64,000 nucleotides of DNA from Oscillospiraceae bacterium (GTDB lineage: Bacteria; Bacillota; Clostridia; Oscillospirales; Acutalibacteraceae), in the NCBI GenBank assembly GCA_015065965.1, contig SVPH01000005.1:1-64000 (forward strand), in the 5' to 3' direction. Of the stretch, positions 60,990 to 64,000 are shown in pieces. The position numbers and the translations under genes were made by a program. The notes beneath the pieces are model-generated. The model did not search any database. It was not told the origin of the DNA and saw only the letters and a program-made list of their open reading frames with translations. The stretch's first letter is position 1. Each line of letters starts with the position of its first letter.

Positions 60990-61768
60990 TATTTTTCGTT
61001 CCTTCCGGCAATTTCAACAAGGTTCTTATAACTTATTGCCATTGACTCTCTTGGATCTATTTCGCATATATCCTGTTCAATAACGATGTACTTAACACCT
61101 GTTTCTTTACATTTATTATAAATTGCATCAAGGTTAAGATTACCTGTTCCGATTTCAACAAACTTCGGTGTATGATCGGTTATACCGTAATCTTTGAAGT
61201 GGCAAACTTTCATTCTGCCTGCTATTTTCTCAATATAATCGCACGGATTAACTCCGCCAAACTGAAACCAGTATGTGTCACCGATAAAACTGAATTCCTC
61301 GGGCTTAGTGTCCTCAATAAGCATATCAAAAATTCGGCGTCCGTTATCAAGTTTGGCAAACTCAAAAGCATGATTATGATATGCAAACTGTAAGCCGTTA
61401 TCATGCATTCTTTTGCCTATTTCACTTGTGATTTTTATGAATTCTTTAACAGATTGAGCATCTTTTTTATAGACGTCGGGCATTCCGCCGATACCGAGAG
61501 TGTCACACCCCATCATCTTATGTTCTTTCATAACAGTGTCAAGGTCTGATATCATTCTGTCAAATGAAGTGTGAGTTACGCATACGTCCATATTGTACTT
61601 TTCCACAAGGTAGGCAACTTTTTCGGCAGGAATAGGACCAATACCCGAAATTTGAATAACATTTATTCCGATGCTGTTAAGGTATTTGAATGTTTCTTCA
61701 CAGTCCTCATATGTTTTTATATAATCACGCAGAGTATAAAGTTGCGCGCCAAGTTTTATAGAACTCAT
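60989..61768 (-). CDS. Sugar phosphate isomerase/epimerase family protein
   Basis: 259 residues. AP endonuclease family 2 / xylose-isomerase-like TIM barrel: KLGAQLYTLRDYIKT start, YHNHAFEFAK, IGDTYWFQFGGVNPCDYI, VCHFKDYG and EIGTGNLNLDAI. These Glu/His/Asp positions form the metal site of inosose dehydratase- and sugar epimerase-type members. GAGGTG precedes the ATG. It is coupled to the phosphoesterase, so both may act on one sugar-phosphate substrate (inference). Confidence 0.9.
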   Translation of the reverse strand: MSSIKLGAQLYTLRDYIKTYEDCEETFKYLNSIGINVIQISGIGPIPAEKVAYLVEKYNMDVCVTHTSFDRMISDLDTVMKEHKMMGCDTLGIGGMPDVYKKDAQSVKEFIKITSEIGKRMHDNGLQFAYHNHAFEFAKLDNGRRIFDMLIEDTKPEEFSFIGDTYWFQFGGVNPCDYIEKIAGRMKVCHFKDYGITDHTPKFVEIGTGNLNLDAIYNKCKETGVKYIVIEQDICEIDPRESMAISYKNLVEIAGRNEK

Positions 61769-61798
61769 AAAAAATCACCTCTGAAATATATTTATTAT

Positions 61799-61827
61799 AT
61801 TATATAACTTTTTAATATAATATGCAA
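61799..61827 (-). promoter_or_regulatory. Promoter of the isomerase-phosphoesterase pair
   Basis: Minus strand TTGCAT, 17 bp, perfect TATAAT. Confidence 0.8.
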
Positions 61828-61918
61828 GTTTATATTGTTTATAAATATATAGAATTTACATTTTTTTGGAATTTAAGTATTTGAAATATAATATATATTT
61901 GATTAGCGAGGTGATAAA

Positions 61919-62650
61919 TTGCTAAACTTTATATTAGACATTATTTCAAAAGGATTTTTATTTTTTGCTCTGCACATCGGGAACGGTAATTCATTTCCGC
62001 CTGCGCTTTCTGCAAAAGAAGAAAAGGATTATTTTAATCGTTATAAGCAAGGTGACACTTCTTCAAAAAATATTATAATTGAGCATAACCTAAGACTTGT
62101 TGCTCATATTACAAAAAAATACTGTTCAAACACAACAGAACAAGATGATTTAATTTCAATCGGCACAATTGGGTTAATTAAAGCAGTCAATACTTTTGAT
62201 GATACAAAAGGAATAAAATTTGCAACATATGCATCAAAATGTATTGAAAATGAAGTTTTAATGTATTTCAGAAGTCTAAAAAAAAGCGCACAGGATGTAT
62301 CAATCAATGAGCCTATAGACTCTGACAGTGATGGAAATCCCTTAACTTTGATGGATATAATTAGCGTTGATGATACAATTGCAGATGAAATTAATCATAA
62401 AATGCAAGTAAAAAAGTTATATAAATTTATTGATGAAATTAAAGATGAAAGGGAAAAAACGATAATAATTTTAAGATATGGATTGTACGGCATTACTCCC
62501 CTAACCCAAAAACAAATCGCCGAAAAATTAAATATTTCCCGTTCATATGTAAGCCGCATTGAAAAAAAAGTGGTTGAGAATCTTCGGAAAAATTTTAATA
62601 AAAATGAAAAAGCCGCTCCAAAAGGAACGGCTTTTGATGACAATTTTTAA
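61919..62650 (+). CDS. sigK: Sporulation sigma factor SigK (pro-form)
   Basis: 243 residues. The hydrophobic N-terminus (about residues 2-22) corresponds to the pro-sequence removed in the mother cell, followed by FPPALSAKEEKDYF. Region 2 (NIIIEHNLRLVAHITKKY...DLISIGTIGLIKAVNTFD) and region 4 (TQKQIAEKLNISRSYVSRIEKK) match SigK/SigE. It starts with TTG after GAGGTG. The gene is uninterrupted, so no skin element is present. No SpoIVFB protease gene lies in the window. Confidence 0.93.
   Translation: MLNFILDIISKGFLFFALHIGNGNSFPPALSAKEEKDYFNRYKQGDTSSKNIIIEHNLRLVAHITKKYCSNTTEQDDLISIGTIGLIKAVNTFDDTKGIKFATYASKCIENEVLMYFRSLKKSAQDVSINEPIDSDSDGNPLTLMDIISVDDTIADEINHKMQVKKLYKFIDEIKDEREKTIIILRYGLYGITPLTQKQIAEKLNISRSYVSRIEKKVVENLRKNFNKNEKAAPKGTAFDDNF
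62607..62635. terminator. Terminator hairpin inside the sigK 3' end
   Basis: AAAAGCCG..TCC-AAAA-GGA..CGGCTTTT, one mismatch. It lies within the last 15 codons of sigK, between convergent sigK and secG, and could serve both strands. Confidence 0.7.
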
Positions 62651-62902
62651 TTAGTCAAGAAAAAGAACGATAAGAGTTGAAATGAGTGAGAGAAGGAAGA
62701 AAACAATTGCAACAATCTTTGTGATTTTTGCAAGTTTCTGCTCTGCTGTTTTACTCTTACCTTTGCCGAGAAATGTTTCTGCGCCGCCTGCAATTGCACC
62801 TGAAAGACCTGCTGAACGGCCTTCCTGAAGAAGAACTGTTGCAACAAGAATAAGAGATGTAATGATAAGAACTACGCCTACTACTACTTCATACCACTGC
62901 AT
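62651..62902 (-). CDS. secG: Preprotein translocase subunit SecG
   Basis: 83 residues, two transmembrane helices. VVVGVVLIITSLILVATVLLQEGRSAGLSGAI, then GGAETFLGKGKSKTAEQKL and the second helix: the SecG pattern. The start is the ATG at 62902, set by TTGGAGG; 15 further upstream codons overlap the promoter side. It abuts the sigK stop with no gap. Confidence 0.95.
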   Translation of the reverse strand: MQWYEVVVGVVLIITSLILVATVLLQEGRSAGLSGAIAGGAETFLGKGKSKTAEQKLAKITKIVAIVFFLLSLISTLIVLFLD

Positions 62903-62937
62903 AGGTAAATAACCTCCAAAAAATATTGTACTCATGA

Positions 62938-62966
62938 ATTCTAACATATATTAAGAATAAATGCAA
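62938..62966 (-). promoter_or_regulatory. secG promoter
   Basis: Minus strand TTGCAT, 17 bp, TAGAAT, 36 bp before the start codon. Confidence 0.8.
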
Positions 62967-63116
62967 GATATTTTTTTAATTTATTTGGAAAAATGTACAT
63001 GGAATTTTAAATAAATCAACGGATATGCTATTTTTGCAGAGGAAATTAAGAATTGCGTTTGCCTATTCCTTTGTAAAGAGCATAATACGGATAAATTGTT
63101 ATCGGTGTTTTTGCTC

Positions 63117-63164
63117 ATGCCGTTCACTGTGGGGAAGCCCGACAATGAACGGCATTATTTTATT
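63117..63164 (+). terminator. Hairpin with plus-strand T-rich tail, purpose unclear
   Basis: ATGCCGTTCA / TGAACGGCAT with an inner GGG-GAAG-CCC stem, then TATTTTATT on the plus strand. It lies just past the topoisomerase gene's stop, so it may end that transcript despite a poor T run on the minus strand. The rest of 62967-63116 holds nothing recognised. Confidence 0.55.
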
Positions 63165-64000
63165 CTGCACCGAACGTTATTTGTTCCGGTTCATCATCGC
63201 TGCTGAGCAGTGCGCCTGCAGCAGGAAGATTCTTTGCTTTGTATCTGTACGGTTTTGAAAATTCACCTTCAACATAGTCACGCGCAGTCATGAGTCTGTG
63301 CCCTTTTTTTAATGTCAAAACTCCAACACCGATAGTATCTTTTGTTGTTTTCGGAAGAATTACGGCTGTGTTAATAAGAAGGTGTCTGCCTGCACTGGAT
63401 ATTACAACAAGTTCTTTATCCTGTTCAATATGCATTATTGTTGAAACAGGTGATTTGTCAGAAAATGCTTTTATCAGTTTTTTACGTTTGGTCACAGTCT
63501 GATATGCTTTTAGATCAACTTTAGCAACTTTACCGTTTTCAAAGAAGAAAAGCATATAACCGCTGTAATCACTTGTAACAGTCATATAAAGAGGTATTTC
63601 TCCGTCTTCCATTTCAAGTTTTGCAGGGATATAGTCGCCGAGAACGCTTGCTTTAGAATCTTCAAATGCTGATGCAGACGTTTTATAAACCTGACATTTG
63701 TTGGTAAAAAAAAGTAATTCTTTAGCGTTGGTGGTTTCAAATGTCTGAACAATTTCGTCTCCGTCTTTAAGTTTATTGGAACCACTCATTCTGAGTGAAA
63801 GCGGAGTTATTTTTTTGAAATAACCTTCACGGCTGAAGAAAAGATGAACAGGATAATCGGGAATTTCTTCTTCGTAAGGTGCATCATCAATTTCATTAGA
63901 ATAAATTATCTCGGTTTTTCTGGGAATTGAATACTTCTTGATAACCTCTTTAAGTTCATAAATAATAATTTGCTTGATTCTTTTGGCGTTTTCAAGGATG
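63160..64000 (-). CDS. DNA topoisomerase (ATP-hydrolysing) subunit A, 3' part (ParC-like)
   Basis: Partial: the reading frame continues past the window's end at 64000, so about 280 C-terminal residues are visible. They cover the end of the coiled-coil (LENAKRIKQIIIYELKEVIKKYSIPRKTEI region) and beta-propeller blades (YFKKITPLSL, ELLFFTNKCQVYKT, GYMLFFFENGKVAKVDL, ELVVISSAGRHLLINT). No GyrA box (QRRGGxG) is seen, which favours a topoisomerase IV/ParC-like subunit over GyrA. It decatenates or relaxes DNA with its ATPase partner, probably encoded upstream outside the window. Confidence 0.88.
   Translation of the reverse strand, partial: ILENAKRIKQIIIYELKEVIKKYSIPRKTEIIYSNEIDDAPYEEEIPDYPVHLFFSREGYFKKITPLSLRMSGSNKLKDGDEIVQTFETTNAKELLFFTNKCQVYKTSASAFEDSKASVLGDYIPAKLEMEDGEIPLYMTVTSDYSGYMLFFFENGKVAKVDLKAYQTVTKRKKLIKAFSDKSPVSTIMHIEQDKELVVISSAGRHLLINTAVILPKTTKDTIGVGVLTLKKGHRLMTARDYVEGEFSKPYRYKAKNLPAAGALLSSDDEPEQITFGAE

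Noticed and set aside
61919-62650. Interrupted sigK (skin element)
   Set aside because: The reading frame is continuous from pro-sequence to region 4.
63025-63258. Plus-strand 77-codon ORF
   Set aside because: It runs through a hairpin and overlaps the conserved end of the topoisomerase gene on the other strand.

Overview
The window comes from the chromosome of an AT-rich, spore-forming Clostridia-type Firmicute, most likely a gut member of the Oscillospirales/Ruminococcaceae kind. This rests on strong AG-rich Shine-Dalgarno sequences, perfect -35/17 bp/-10 promoters, and Firmicute genes (hprK, whiA, recX, DnaD and DnaI-type loaders, a Cys T-box, a ZTP riboswitch). Sporulation genes (sigK, spoIIM-like, cwlD, CotF-like coat proteins) and xylose genes plus giant BspA-like leucine-rich-repeat (LRR) surface proteins point the same way. 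The placement is inference from gene content; no 16S gene is present.

Layout. 1-2.1 kb: tRNA-Asn with a broken tRNA-like copy beside it, a small membrane-anchored protein and a Gfo/Idh/MocA oxidoreductase. 2.1-11.9 kb: a minus-strand run starting with an ECF sigma factor and a putative anti-sigma factor with Ig-like ectodomains, then two huge secreted LRR proteins, a DMP19-like membrane protein and a lipoprotein. 11.9-16.9 kb: xylAB, diverging from a DEDD exonuclease and rfbB. 16.9-20.5 kb: a secreted subtilase fused to LRRs. 20.7-29.5 kb: a nitroreductase; a two-protein replacement of bifunctional PurH (stand-alone AICAR transformylase plus archaeal-type PurO) under a ZTP riboswitch; MATE transporter, tex, DnaI/DnaC-type loader, DnaD and rpmB. 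29.5-35.6 kb: recA-recX-rimO-pgsA, then T-box-controlled cysE-cysS. 35.6-49.1 kb: rpsB-tsf, two coat proteins, hprK-ROK kinase-murB-whiA-dnaE, pfkA-pcrA. 49.2-50.8 kb: spoIIM-like and xerD-like genes, convergent and overlapping.

50.83-53.68 kb: a compact integrated element of about 2.8 kb next to the xerD-like gene. It is bounded by two near-identical 29-31 bp recombinase-core-like sites. It carries 44 bp tandem repeats, a rolling-circle (HUH) Rep protein, a tyrosine recombinase reduced to its catalytic domain, two small unknown genes and a nested palindrome followed by a GC-rich hairpin region. This is the most unusual part of the window and looks like a rolling-circle plasmid domesticated into, or cycling through, the chromosome.

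53.7-64 kb: a minus-strand block of chromosome maintenance and envelope genes (radA, cwlD, ruvX, a class A PBP), a membrane-anchored metallophosphoesterase with a sugar-phosphate isomerase-like partner, sigK (plus strand), secG, and the 3' part of a type II topoisomerase A subunit running off the end.

Three large secreted proteins (two LRR proteins and the subtilase) end in a similar short aromatic, amphipathic tail, which may be an undescribed sorting or anchoring signal.
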